A stretch of 64,000 nt of DNA, taken from positions 111,462-175,461 of the forward strand of contig NZ_JAFMYU010000014.1 of the NCBI RefSeq assembly GCF_017353255.1, read 5' to 3'. The position numbers and the translations under genes were made by a program. Origin of the DNA: Fibrella aquatilis. Lineage in GTDB: Bacteria > Bacteroidota > Bacteroidia > Cytophagales > Spirosomataceae. This document shows, piece by piece, positions 52,697 to 62,118 of this stretch; positions within the stretch are counted from its first letter, which is position 1; each line of letters begins with the position of its first letter. The notes beneath the pieces are model-generated. The model was not told where the DNA came from. It saw nothing but the letters and a program-made list of their open reading frames with translations, and ran no database searches.

Positions 52697-53089
52697 ATGG
52701 AAAAAGTAATCAAAACAGACGACGAGTGGCGGCAGATCTTGACGCCCGAACAGTTTCGGGTGGCCCGGCAGAAAGGCACCGAACGACCTTACACGGGTGA
52801 ATACTGCGAATCAAAAGAGCCGGGCATCTACGCCTGCGTCTGTTGCGGTACGGAACTGTTCGAGTCGACAACCAAATTTGAGTCGGGAACGGGCTGGCCA
52901 AGCTTCACGGCCCCGCTGGTGGAAGACCGGGTTCGGCTGGAAAAAGACTATAGTTACGGCATGTACCGCGTGGAAGTGTTGTGTGCTATTTGCGATGCCC
53001 ATTTAGGCCATGTTTTCGACGATGGCCCACCACCAACGGGCTTGCGCTACTGCCTGAATTCAATATCTTTGGTATTACAACAATCCTGA
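52697..53089 (+). CDS. msrB: Peptide-methionine (R)-S-oxide reductase
   Basis: 130 residues. Zinc cysteines C47, C50 ([10 protein letters not shown]) and C96, C99 ([16 protein letters not shown]), substrate motif GTGWPSF, and the catalytic Cys C119 in [11 protein letters not shown]. It repairs methionine-R-sulfoxide in proteins. No signal peptide, so cytoplasmic. Confidence 0.96.
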   Translation: MEKVIKTDDEWRQILTPEQFRVARQKGTERPYTGEYCESKEPGIYACVCCGTELFESTTKFESGTGWPSFTAPLVEDRVRLEKDYSYGMYRVEVLCAICDAHLGHVFDDGPPPTGLRYCLNSISLVLQQS

Positions 53090-53108
53090 GTTTGATCCAA
53101 TTACGTCT

Positions 53109-55739
53109 ATGATAAACCGTTACGCGCTGCGCTGTTTGGTGGGAGTGTTATGTCTGGTGACCGGCTCGGTGCTGGCGCAGAAAAAACAGAACCCGGCCCG
53201 CAATCTGACTCCCTACGAAAATTTCGCTCTGCGTAACCGCACCATCACGCCCGACCCCATCATTTGCTATGGACTGCGGCAGAATGCGTTTACCTATATA
53301 GATGCACCAGCTAGCTTCTCCAAAGCCCGCCGCGCCCCAACGTCCACGTTTATTGTCGACTATGTAGGCTACCCCGCCGATGCCAAAGCTGCTTTCCAAC
53401 GCGCCGTAGATATCTGGTCAACCTTAATAGTCAGCCCCGTACCGATTAGGGTTAAGGCAACTTGGCAACCGTTAAAAACTAACGTTTTAGGTAGTGCGCG
53501 ACCAGCCACATACATCTATAGTCCCGATGGCTCCCAAAAAGTTACGTCCTATTATCCCATAGCATTAGCCGAAAAGATTTCCCGTAGGGCGTTGAACAGC
53601 CCTGACAGTGCTGACATCGTTGCCAATTTTAGCAGCAATAATAATTGGTATTTGGGGTTGGATGCTCGCCCAGGTCCGGGTACTACTGATCTGGTGACTG
53701 TAGTGCTACACGAACTAGGTCATGGACTTGGATTTACAGGCCTCATCCGGGGCGATGGAACTAGCCGTTTGGCCGATAAGTTAAGGACAACTGTTTTCGA
53801 CCAGTTTATAGAAAATAATCCGGGCGTTAAAATTGCTGATCCACAGACATTTACAACGGCTACTACTCTCTTCAACCAATTGGTAGGACAAAATTTGTAT
53901 TTAAACGGTCCTGTATTGCGCCAGAAAACGGGTGATAGGGCAAAGCTCTACGCTCCCATTACTTACAGCGACGGTTCATCGCTGTATCACTTAGACGAAA
54001 GCACTTTTCGCTTAGGAGATGCTAACTCATTGATGACGCCAATTATTAACAATGCCGAGGCTATCCATAACCCCGGCCCCATTGTCATAGCTTTTTTCGA
54101 AGACATGGAGTGGAAAACGACCTCGCTATTACACGAGCCAATCGAAGACCGCGAGACTGTCGGCAACGTAGTAGTACGGGCACGGGTCTTTAGCGATACA
54201 ACGTTGGGAGCTACACCTCCTCAATTACGCTTCCGAGTGGGCACGCCAATACCAAATACGGATACTACTTACCAAACAGCCATTATGACACCTACTGGCA
54301 CCTCTAATGGCGTACAGTCATTTAGCACTATAATTCCGGCGGCGAGTGCACAAGCAAAAACGGTTTATTATATCCGCACTAACGATGGCGTTGGTCGTAG
54401 CTATACCAACCCCGGCCGTAACATTAATAACGTTCAATATTATTACTCGTTTACGTCAGGCGTTGACCGAGTGGCTCCAACCATTACCCACACGCCCGAC
54501 CAGACAATACTGTTTTCTGCTGCCACAGATAGTATTCCGGTTATTGCCAGAGTAACCGATGATCGGCGGCTGACGCGTACCATTGGTGCCAAGCTTAAGG
54601 TGGGTATCGACACCGTTTACGTAGAATACCAAATCAATGGTAAGCCAAGTGCCCCGCAGTCTATGACACTGGCCACAAGCGACAGTCTGTGGTACACCAA
54701 ACTAGTTATACCCAGCAATTCGTTAAAAACGGGCGATAAAGTAAGTTATCGCATCGTAGCCCGCGATTTGGCAGGTACTCCCAACCAGGCAGTAAGCCCT
54801 GCATCTGGCTTTTATACGATTACCATTGTAGGCCCGCAGACAACGGTACTGACCCGATACACTAATGATTTTGCTAATGTGACAACTGCGTCGGCTGATT
54901 TTGTGGGTAATGGTTTCCGTATTGAAACACCCTCCGGCTTCAGCAGCCCAAGTATCAACTCGGACCATCCTTACAAAAACGGTAGCGATCTCTTCAACGA
55001 GTCTAACTACACCTATACGCTATTGGCACCAATCAAAGTAAAAGCCAACCCCGATAGTGCTAAAATTAGGTTTGATGAGATCGTGCTCGTAGAGCCGGGC
55101 GCAGCAGGTTCGTCTTTCGGCAGCGACGATTTCTTCGACTATGTGATCGTTGAAGGCAGTAAAGATAATGGCCGCACTTGGTTGCCCTTATTATCGGGCT
55201 ACGACTCAGGTAGTAATAGCGCCTGGCTCAATGCTTGGAATGCGTCGCAGATTCCAGGTTTACCAGGTGAGACCAACTCGGGTACGTTAGGAACACCAAC
55301 TCTGCTGAAAAGCCGCTCGTTCAGCATTCAGGACCGGGGTGATTTCCGGGGCGATGACGTCATTCTCATACGGTTCCGACTATTTGCTGACCAACTGGCG
55401 CACGGCTGGGGCTGGCAGGTAGACAACCTCAACATTCAGGTGCCTCCGCCGCCACCAATATTGGCCACTGAACCCTTACCCACTTCCGCCTTCTCGGTCT
55501 ATCCGAACCCGGCTTCGGGCAGTATGCGCGTGATGGCCGAGCTAAGTCAGCCTGCTACGGAAGCTACGCTTACGCTTACCTCGCCCACGGGTCAGGCGCT
55601 GCGGCAGGTGTCGGTGCCTGTTTCGGGTCAGAAACTGACGGAGCAACTTGACGTGAGCCAACTGCCCGCCGGTCTGTATTTCCTGCAACTCACCGCAGGC
55701 GATGCCCGGCAGACCAAAAAAGTAATGGTGGTGAAGTAA
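53109..55739 (+). CDS. Secreted metalloprotease-like protein with T9SS sorting domain
   Basis: 876 residues. Signal peptide (VGVLCLVTGSVLAQ). Near residue 201 TVVLHELGHGLGFTG is a HExxHxxG zinc site. The middle has beta-sandwich-like repeats, and the C-terminus (SAFSVYPNPASGSMRV ... LPAGLYFLQLTAG ... KKVMVVK) is a type A T9SS sorting domain, so the protein is exported by the type IX system. The central part is visibly AT-richer than its neighbours. No closer protease family was recognised. Confidence 0.85.
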   Translation: MINRYALRCLVGVLCLVTGSVLAQKKQNPARNLTPYENFALRNRTITPDPIICYGLRQNAFTYIDAPASFSKARRAPTSTFIVDYVGYPADAKAAFQRAVDIWSTLIVSPVPIRVKATWQPLKTNVLGSARPATYIYSPDGSQKVTSYYPIALAEKISRRALNSPDSADIVANFSSNNNWYLGLDARPGPGTTDLVTVVLHELGHGLGFTGLIRGDGTSRLADKLRTTVFDQFIENNPGVKIADPQTFTTATTLFNQLVGQNLYLNGPVLRQKTGDRAKLYAPITYSDGSSLYHLDESTFRLGDANSLMTPIINNAEAIHNPGPIVIAFFEDMEWKTTSLLHEPIEDRETVGNVVVRARVFSDTTLGATPPQLRFRVGTPIPNTDTTYQTAIMTPTGTSNGVQSFSTIIPAASAQAKTVYYIRTNDGVGRSYTNPGRNINNVQYYYSFTSGVDRVAPTITHTPDQTILFSAATDSIPVIARVTDDRRLTRTIGAKLKVGIDTVYVEYQINGKPSAPQSMTLATSDSLWYTKLVIPSNSLKTGDKVSYRIVARDLAGTPNQAVSPASGFYTITIVGPQTTVLTRYTNDFANVTTASADFVGNGFRIETPSGFSSPSINSDHPYKNGSDLFNESNYTYTLLAPIKVKANPDSAKIRFDEIVLVEPGAAGSSFGSDDFFDYVIVEGSKDNGRTWLPLLSGYDSGSNSAWLNAWNASQIPGLPGETNSGTLGTPTLLKSRSFSIQDRGDFRGDDVILIRFRLFADQLAHGWGWQVDNLNIQVPPPPPILATEPLPTSAFSVYPNPASGSMRVMAELSQPATEATLTLTSPTGQALRQVSVPVSGQKLTEQLDVSQLPAGLYFLQLTAGDARQTKKVMVVK

Positions 55740-55741
55740 AT

Positions 55742-55845
55742 AAGGAGTAATGGCAGAAAGGAATAAAGGAGGAAAGAGCTTGCATCAGCATATTTACGTC
55801 GTTGCAAGCTCTTTCCTCCTTTATTCCTTTCTGCCATTACTCCTT
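55742..55845. repeat. Inverted repeat H11, 43-bp perfect arms, 8-nt units
   Basis: Arms 55742-55784 and 55803-55845 match 43/43, loop 18 nt. Units are 8 nt here (AATGGCAG, AAAGGAAT, AAAGGAGG), ending in AGAGCTTGCA rather than the full core. Lies between two tandem plus-strand genes, starting 2 bp after the stop of the T9SS gene and ending 8 bp before the M14 ATG. Confidence 0.95.
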
Positions 55846-55853
55846 TTATCCAT

Positions 55854-57314
55854 ATGCTTTCTCTTCGCCTGACCCGGCTGGCTTGTTTACTTTTGTGCAT
55901 GACCGCTTTGCATCAAACTCACGCACAAGACCTGGCTCGTCGCCTGTTCGACGCCCACGAGGCCTACAAAGACACCACGTTTACCCACCGTCGGTTCAAG
56001 CACAAGGCTATTGTGCCGGTGCTTTCAACGCTAGGTAACCCTTTGTCGGTCAGTCAGGTAGGTACGTCGGCAGAGGGGCGCAGCCTGAATCTGGTGCGGG
56101 CCGGAACAGGGCCGATACCGGTGCTGCTGTGGTCGCAGATGCACGGCGACGAAGCCACCGCCACCATGGCCCTGTTCGATCTGTTCCGGTTTCTGCAAGC
56201 CTCCGGCGACGGGTTCGACGATATGCGGCAGACTATTCTGGCCAAAACCACCCTACATATGCTGCCTATGCTCAACCCCGACGGGGCCGAGCGTTTTCAG
56301 CGCCGCACCTCGGCCGATATCGATATGAACCGCGATGCCCTCCGGCTGCAATCGCCGGAGTCGGTGGTGCTGAAAAACCTGCAACAGACGCTGAAACCGC
56401 TGGTGGGCTTTAATCTGCACGACCAAAACCCGCGCTACAGCGTAGGCAACACCGGCAAGCAGGCGGTGGTCTCTTTCCTGGCTACGGCCTACGATCAGGA
56501 CCGTACTATCAACGACGTGCGTAGACGGTCGATGCAGCTGATCGTGGGCATGAATCGGGTGTTGCAGCAGTTCATCCCCGGTCAGGTGGCCCGCTACGAC
56601 GACGATTTTGAACCCCGCGCCTTTGGCGACAATATTCAAAAGTGGGGTACTACGCTGATCCTGATTGAGTCGGGCGGGCAAGTGGGCGACGTGGAGAAAA
56701 TGAGCATTAGGCGGCTCAATTTCGTGGCCATTCTCACCGCACTCAATGCCATTGCCAATGAAACCTATGGCAACGAAACCCCCGCCGAGCGAGTGGTCGC
56801 GGAGTATCAGGCCATTCCCGAAAACGGCCGCGCCCTGTTCGACCTGCTCATCCGCAACGCCACCGTCGTGCGCAACGGCAAGCCTTACACCATTGACCTG
56901 GGCATTAACCGGTACGAGGTCAACACCGACTCGGCGCGGGCGTTTGCTTACCGCAGCACCATCGATGACCTCGGCGACCTGTCTACTTTTGGCGGCCTTA
57001 CCGAGTTCGACGCGACCGGCCTCACCCTCACCCCCGCCCGCCTCTACCCCGACACCCTCGCTTCCCCCACCGACCTGCGCAGGCTCGACGTGGCTAAACT
57101 TCGGCAGGAAGGCATCGTGGCGGTGAAGGTGCAGACGGCCAAACGGGGTAGTTTTCCTCAGCAGCCGCTGCATGTTTTGTGGGAAGGAAAGCTGCCTGGA
57201 CGGCCTCCGGGGCTGGGTCAAGTAGCTACTTTTTTACTAAAAGAAGGAAATTCTATAAAAAAAGTGGTCTTAAACGGCTTTCTGGACGAATCTGGTAACG
57301 GAATTATTGATTAG
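55854..57314 (+). CDS. M14 family zinc carboxypeptidase-like protein
   Basis: 486 residues with a signal peptide (LTRLACLLLCMTALHQTHAQ). Zinc ligands by pattern: WSQMHGDEATATMAL (HxxE) and VGFNLHDQNPRYS (His), with ILIESGGQVGD near the substrate pocket. A C-terminal region of about 170 residues beyond the catalytic domain is of unknown role. It probably trims cell-wall peptides or proteins outside the cytoplasm. Its leader contains the end of hairpin H11. Confidence 0.86.
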   Translation: MLSLRLTRLACLLLCMTALHQTHAQDLARRLFDAHEAYKDTTFTHRRFKHKAIVPVLSTLGNPLSVSQVGTSAEGRSLNLVRAGTGPIPVLLWSQMHGDEATATMALFDLFRFLQASGDGFDDMRQTILAKTTLHMLPMLNPDGAERFQRRTSADIDMNRDALRLQSPESVVLKNLQQTLKPLVGFNLHDQNPRYSVGNTGKQAVVSFLATAYDQDRTINDVRRRSMQLIVGMNRVLQQFIPGQVARYDDDFEPRAFGDNIQKWGTTLILIESGGQVGDVEKMSIRRLNFVAILTALNAIANETYGNETPAERVVAEYQAIPENGRALFDLLIRNATVVRNGKPYTIDLGINRYEVNTDSARAFAYRSTIDDLGDLSTFGGLTEFDATGLTLTPARLYPDTLASPTDLRRLDVAKLRQEGIVAVKVQTAKRGSFPQQPLHVLWEGKLPGRPPGLGQVATFLLKEGNSIKKVVLNGFLDESGNGIID

Positions 57315-57317
57315 TAG

Positions 57318-57346
57318 TTGCTTGTCAATCAAAAAGGTTATCTTTG
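57318..57346 (+). promoter_or_regulatory. Promoter of the cold-shock gene
   Basis: TTG at 57318-57320 and TATCTTTG at 57339-57346 with an 18-nt spacer match the Bacteroidota -33/-7 consensus. Transcription would begin near 57353, giving a short leader of about 15 nt. Confidence 0.7.
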
Positions 57347-57367
57347 GGGCTTCTACTAAATAAGTGT

Positions 57368-57562
57368 ATGAAAACAGGTACAGTTAAGTTTTTTAACGAA
57401 TCTAAAGGATTCGGTTTTATTGTTCCCGACGGTGGTGGTGAAGACGTGTTCGTTCACATCTCAGCCCTCAATGGTTTGACTCTGCGTGAAAACGACAAAG
57501 TTACCTACGAAGTTGAACAAGGTAAGCGTGGCCTCAATGCAGTAAACGTACAGCGCGCTTAG
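57368..57562 (+). CDS. cspA: Cold shock protein
   Basis: 64 residues from the ATG at 57368. RNP motifs KGFGFI and VFVHIS are present. Binds single-stranded RNA/DNA, an RNA chaperone. Its own promoter and terminator make it a single-gene transcript. Confidence 0.94.
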   Translation: MKTGTVKFFNESKGFGFIVPDGGGEDVFVHISALNGLTLRENDKVTYEVEQGKRGLNAVNVQRA

Positions 57563-57630
57563 TCGTTTGTTGTTCGTACTGGTTTAGCGATACAAATCTG
57601 AAATAAGCGGTTTGTACAACGTCTCAAATA

Positions 57631-57670
57631 AGATTTACGGCTGCCGAGTAGCTGTAAATCTTTTTTTTTT
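57631..57670 (+). terminator. Intrinsic terminator of the cold-shock gene
   Basis: AGATTTAC pairs with GTAAATCT, extended by GCT/AGC, then ten T residues. A textbook plus-strand terminator. Confidence 0.92.
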
Positions 57671-57686
57671 GCCCTTTATTTCCAGC

Positions 57687-58625
57687 CTAAAACCGGCTCA
57701 GCACTCGCTCCACCCCCGATACATAGCCCGACCCGAAGAGGTTGACATGCACCAGCAGCGGATACAAATTATAGACCGGAATGCGCTCGGCGAAGCCCGG
57801 CTCCAAGGGGAAAAGTTCTTCGTAAGCTGCCTGAAACTGCCCGTCGAACCCCCCAAACAGCTGTGTGAAGGCCAATTCTGCCTCCCGAAAGCCATAATAC
57901 ACCGCCGGATCCACTATGGCAGGTTGCCCCTCCTCCGTAATGAGCACATTACCCGTCCACAAGTCGCCGTGAAGCAGAGCGGGGCGTTCGGCGGGGAGCA
58001 GGTCGGGCAGGCGTTCGCGCAGGCGGAAGAGGGCGTCGTAGGTTGCTTTTTTCAGTAGCCCATTATATAGTGCCTGCCCCGCTTGTGGCAGTAGTCGCTG
58101 GTCGAAAAAGAAGTCATAGCCACTGTCTGTCAGCGTATTACGCTGCACTAATGAGCCAATAAAGTTGTCGTGGTCTAGACCGAACTGCGGTTGCGTGTGG
58201 GCGTGGAGGTGCGCTAATTGGTGGCCTAGCTGGGTCCAATAGGTGGGCGGTGCGCCCCGCAGGCCGTCGGCATCAGGTTCCAGGTATTCCAGGATCAGGT
58301 ACGCCCGTTCGCCCATGCGGCCGTGGCCAATTTCGGCGGGCACACGAATGGCATTAGTCTGGCGCAAACGGGCTAGTCCCAGCGCTTCCACGGCAAACAG
58401 ATCGTCGCCGTCGGCCATGGGCTGGTCAATTTGGTGTCTACCGGTGCCACTGAGGTTGGCCTGATTCCATTTCACGAAAAACACCCCCTCCGACGTAAAC
58501 ACCCGCGCCGCCGTGTTGATGTCGCCCCCGCTCAGAAACTGGGCATCGAGCACCTCTACCGGTTGCTCCAGATGCTGGTAGAGAATGGTTTCAAAAAAAT
58601 CAGTCTGTTCGTTTCCCCAAAACAT
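57687..58625 (-). CDS. Fructosamine kinase family protein
   Basis: 312 residues. Phosphotransferase fold with catalytic loop ALLHGDLWTGNVLI and IVDPAVYYGFREAE, as in fructosamine-3-kinase/ketosamine kinase proteins. It phosphorylates sugar adducts on protein amines for repair or salvage. Convergent with the cold-shock gene, 95 bp after glmS on the same strand. Confidence 0.88.
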   Translation of the reverse strand: MFWGNEQTDFFETILYQHLEQPVEVLDAQFLSGGDINTAARVFTSEGVFFVKWNQANLSGTGRHQIDQPMADGDDLFAVEALGLARLRQTNAIRVPAEIGHGRMGERAYLILEYLEPDADGLRGAPPTYWTQLGHQLAHLHAHTQPQFGLDHDNFIGSLVQRNTLTDSGYDFFFDQRLLPQAGQALYNGLLKKATYDALFRLRERLPDLLPAERPALLHGDLWTGNVLITEEGQPAIVDPAVYYGFREAELAFTQLFGGFDGQFQAAYEELFPLEPGFAERIPVYNLYPLLVHVNLFGSGYVSGVERVLSRF

Positions 58626-58720
58626 GGCAGTAGGCGTGGCGTAAGAATGTGGAACACATCACGCAATTGATGTTTCGAGTGTCTGCATACCATCGTGGGG
58701 TTCTGCTTGCCCGTTACATA

Positions 58721-60559
58721 CTACTCTACCGTTACCGACTTGGCCAGGTTGCGGGGTTGGTCTACGTTGCGGCCGCGCATAACGGCGATGTCGTAGGCCA
58801 GGAGTTGCATGGGAATGACCGAAATCAGGGGCATCAGCATGTCATGCACTTTCGGAATTTCAATGGTGAAATCGACCATAGTGGGCAGGTGGGTGTCGCC
58901 CTCGGTGACTACGGCAATGACGCGGCCTTTGCGAGCTTTCACCTCCTGAATGTTCGACACCACTTTCTCATATGAACTGTCTTGCGTGGCCACTACCACC
59001 ACCGGCATGTCTTCGTCGATGAGGGCAATAGGGCCGTGTTTCATCTCGGCGGCGGGGTAGCCCTCGGCGTGTATGTAGCTGATTTCTTTTAGCTTAAGTG
59101 CGCCTTCCAGGGCCACCGGAAAATTCAGACCCCGGCCCAGATAGATAAAGTTGCGGGCGTAGGTGAAGATATAGGCGATCTCCCGAATTTTCTCGGCGCT
59201 CTGCAACACACGCTCCACTTTGGCCGGAATGGTCTCCAGTTCGGCCAGCAGTTGCCGGAACAGGGTGTCGGAAATGGCCCCTTTGCGCTGCGCGGCGGCC
59301 AGGGCCATCATGGTCAGCACCGTCACCTGGGCGGTGAAGGCTTTGGTACTTGCCACGCCAATTTCCGGCCCGGCGTGGGTGTAAGCGCCCGCGTGGGTAG
59401 CCCGCGCAATAGACGACCCCACCACGTTGCAGACCCCGAAAATGGTGGCCCCTTTCGACTTGGCCAGTTCAATAGCGGCCAGCGTATCGGCCGTTTCGCC
59501 CGACTGTGAAATGGCAATCACGATATCGCCTTCCTTGATGATCGGGTTGCGGTACCGGAATTCCGAGGCATACTCTACCTCAACAGGAATCCGGGCCAGC
59601 TCTTCAAAGATGTATTCGGCCACCAGGCCCGCGTGCCACGAGGTGCCGCAACCTACAATGATGATCCGCTTCGACTTGGCCAGCTTGTCCATGTAGTCAC
59701 GGAGGCCGCCGAGTTGCAGGGTTCCTTCATCGGCGTTGACACGGCCGCGCATGGAGTCGGCAATGGAGCGAGGCTGTTCGAAGATTTCTTTGAGCATGAA
59801 GTGCTCAAAACCACCCTTTTCAATGGCCGCCAGTTCCATCTCTACTTTCTGGATGTAGGGTATGGTTTTGGTGTTGTCGAGGGTAACGATACTCAGCTTG
59901 CCGTTTTGCACGTTGGCCACCTCATAGTCGTTGAGGTAGATCACGTCTTTGGTATACTCAATAATAGGCGAGGCATCGGAGGCAAAGAAGTATTCGCCCT
60001 CGCCCACACCAATCACCAGCGGGCTACCCTTGCGGGCGGCCACCAGTTGGGTTGGGTCGGCGGCGTTCATGACCACGATGGCGTAGGCCCCGGCTACTTC
60101 TTGAAGCGCCGCTCGGACAGCCTCTTCCAGCGTACCGCCTGCGTTCTCCCAGATGTCTTCAATAAACTGCCCCAGCACTTCGGTATCGGTCTGACTGGCA
60201 AAGGTGTGGCCCTTGCGCAACAGCGTTTCTTTGATGGCCGCGTAGTTCTCAATAATCCCGTTGTGGATGATAGCCAGCTTCCGGTGGAACGAGTAGTGCG
60301 GGTGGGCGTTCACGTCGTTAGGCTCACCGTGGGTGGCCCAACGGGTATGCCCCATGCCAATGGTGGCCTGCAATGGCTTATTGGCTAACTCCTGCTCCAG
60401 AGCCGACACTTTGCCTTTTTTCTTGTAGACAACGAGTTCTTCGCCGTTGTTCAAGGCCACACCTGCGCTGTCGTAACCCCGGTATTCGAGGCGTTTGAGT
60501 CCTTTAATGACCAGGGGGCAGGCCTCACGGTGCCCAACATATGCAACAATACCGCACAT
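58721..60559 (-). CDS. glmS: Glutamine--fructose-6-phosphate aminotransferase
   Basis: 612 residues. N-terminal Ntn-type glutaminase with catalytic C2 (MCGIVAYVGHREACPLVIKG), followed by two SIS domains (IIVGCGTSWHAGLVAEYIF, AISQSGETADTLAAIELAKS) and the C-terminal LAKSVTVE. It makes glucosamine-6-phosphate for cell-wall synthesis. No glmS ribozyme is seen upstream. Confidence 0.97.
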   Translation of the reverse strand: MCGIVAYVGHREACPLVIKGLKRLEYRGYDSAGVALNNGEELVVYKKKGKVSALEQELANKPLQATIGMGHTRWATHGEPNDVNAHPHYSFHRKLAIIHNGIIENYAAIKETLLRKGHTFASQTDTEVLGQFIEDIWENAGGTLEEAVRAALQEVAGAYAIVVMNAADPTQLVAARKGSPLVIGVGEGEYFFASDASPIIEYTKDVIYLNDYEVANVQNGKLSIVTLDNTKTIPYIQKVEMELAAIEKGGFEHFMLKEIFEQPRSIADSMRGRVNADEGTLQLGGLRDYMDKLAKSKRIIIVGCGTSWHAGLVAEYIFEELARIPVEVEYASEFRYRNPIIKEGDIVIAISQSGETADTLAAIELAKSKGATIFGVCNVVGSSIARATHAGAYTHAGPEIGVASTKAFTAQVTVLTMMALAAAQRKGAISDTLFRQLLAELETIPAKVERVLQSAEKIREIAYIFTYARNFIYLGRGLNFPVALEGALKLKEISYIHAEGYPAAEMKHGPIALIDEDMPVVVVATQDSSYEKVVSNIQEVKARKGRVIAVVTEGDTHLPTMVDFTIEIPKVHDMLMPLISVIPMQLLAYDIAVMRGRNVDQPRNLAKSVTVE

Positions 60560-60585
60560 AACAGGATGTAGTTAAACGTAATTAG

Positions 60586-62118
60586 TTATGAAGAGGTAGT
60601 GTAGAAGACAACCATCTTCACGCTCGCCTTACCGTCCAGCACCATACGCCAGACACGGTTGGTCAGGTACGCCTGCGTGTCGTCTCGAATGCCACCCGTG
60701 TTTAGCGGTGTATACAAGGAATAACTCCCCTGCGCACTGTAGGGGAACCCAGGCGTCAGAATAGCCAAACCTGCGTTGGGACTAATACCCGCCACAATAG
60801 ATTGCAGATACCCGCCCAGGTTAAATGTATAGCTGTTGGTGCGGGTGTCGAGAAACGCTACTTGGGGAGAAATATAGCTGCTACCCTGCCGGTTAAGTGG
60901 TCCGCTGGTAGCTAGTTGCACCGAAAACAGAAACGCCCCTCCCGATGTAATATCTGTACGCGTAAGCCTGTTCTGCTCACTCACCTCCGACAAAATCATG
61001 TAAGGTGACAAGGATACCTGCGAATTTTCAGGGGGTGTTGGCGTAATCACCAGGTCGGCGCGATTGATGGCCACCCGGCCCGATTTAATCAGGTTGGTGA
61101 GTGTTGGAAACTGCAATTTGGTTGTAATGCCCGTGGCCGGTTGTACGTAAGTACGGCCCGTAGTGGTAGCAGGCAGGCTTTGGCCCGGCCGTAGCGAGGC
61201 CAATACACCCGTGCGGCTACTCGTAATCTGATTGAACCGATGACCGGTGAAGGTGAAAATGTAGCTCCTTCTAGATTGCTCGCCCTGCACGTGGTAATAA
61301 AGAATCACACCCGAACCTGATGGCGATACGCTTAAAACAGATGACTGACTTGACGTAACAGACCGGATCTCAAAATCGTTGGGGATCAGCCGCCGAAACC
61401 CGGCAGGATCGGTCAACAGGCCTGTTGATGCTGAAAACAGCGAGGCGTTGGTATTGGCCAAAGCCAACAGTTCACGGCCCAGCGATTGGTCGACGGGTAT
61501 CAGAACCGTAGAATCTACGCTCGAAGGCCGGGGCTGAATTTTCCGACGGGCTATTACCGTGTTCGATACAGGCACTTTGGTGCTGATGTCGTAATTTCTC
61601 TGACGCAGGCTGTCGGCCATGCGCGTAACCACAATCTCGTGTTGCGCGGTGGTGTCACCGTAATAGATACCTGGGTTTATAGAGGGCAGTGAAGTTAACG
61701 AAACCTGCATCCGGGTCGAATCTAGGATAATCCGGCTGGCGGGGGTGGCATTGGTCGTGTTTGAATCATTAACGACAAAGCTATTCGTGAGCTGAAGCTG
61801 AGCGTATCCTTTGGCTTCAACCTGCCCAAACTGCGGGTCGTTGTAGCGCCCAATCAGGATAGAGCTTTGGCTTTGGCTGCGCACCGAGTCGAACTGAATA
61901 GTGGTGCGGGTGATGGTCAGCGTGTCGGTATAGAGAACGCCCACCGGGGTGGTGGGCGTTAGACCTATTTCTTTGGGTTCTTCACAGGCCACCACCCCGG
62001 CCAGTAGACTCACCACAAGGGCCAGTTTAGCTGGCCAGTGCCGTGTAAATGTTGAAATAACGTTCGGTGACGTTGATTTCGGCGTCGGGGGAGTCGAGTT
62101 TGTGTTCGGCAATTTCAT
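60586..62118 (-). CDS. DUF4270 lipoprotein
   Basis: 510 residues. A cytosolic-looking N-terminus precedes a lipobox signal (LALVVSLLAGVVAC), then EEPKEIGLTPTTPVGVLYTD, the DUF4270 start. Common in Bacteroidota next to the glycogen synthase-like gene, as here. The ATG at 62118 overlaps the end of the upstream gene by 92 bp; no later start keeps the signal, so the overlap is accepted. Confidence 0.85.
   Translation of the reverse strand: MKLPNTNSTPPTPKSTSPNVISTFTRHWPAKLALVVSLLAGVVACEEPKEIGLTPTTPVGVLYTDTLTITRTTIQFDSVRSQSQSSILIGRYNDPQFGQVEAKGYAQLQLTNSFVVNDSNTTNATPASRIILDSTRMQVSLTSLPSINPGIYYGDTTAQHEIVVTRMADSLRQRNYDISTKVPVSNTVIARRKIQPRPSSVDSTVLIPVDQSLGRELLALANTNASLFSASTGLLTDPAGFRRLIPNDFEIRSVTSSQSSVLSVSPSGSGVILYYHVQGEQSRRSYIFTFTGHRFNQITSSRTGVLASLRPGQSLPATTTGRTYVQPATGITTKLQFPTLTNLIKSGRVAINRADLVITPTPPENSQVSLSPYMILSEVSEQNRLTRTDITSGGAFLFSVQLATSGPLNRQGSSYISPQVAFLDTRTNSYTFNLGGYLQSIVAGISPNAGLAILTPGFPYSAQGSYSLYTPLNTGGIRDDTQAYLTNRVWRMVLDGKASVKMVVFYTTSS

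Noticed and set aside
56253..57221. 322-codon open frame antisense to the M14 peptidase
   Set aside because: Shadow frame; the sense gene has the zinc motifs.
60560..60720. glmS ribozyme or other metabolite RNA near glmS
   Set aside because: Only 26 bp separate the glmS start at 60559 from the stop of the upstream gene, and the sequence beyond is coding; no ribozyme core was seen.
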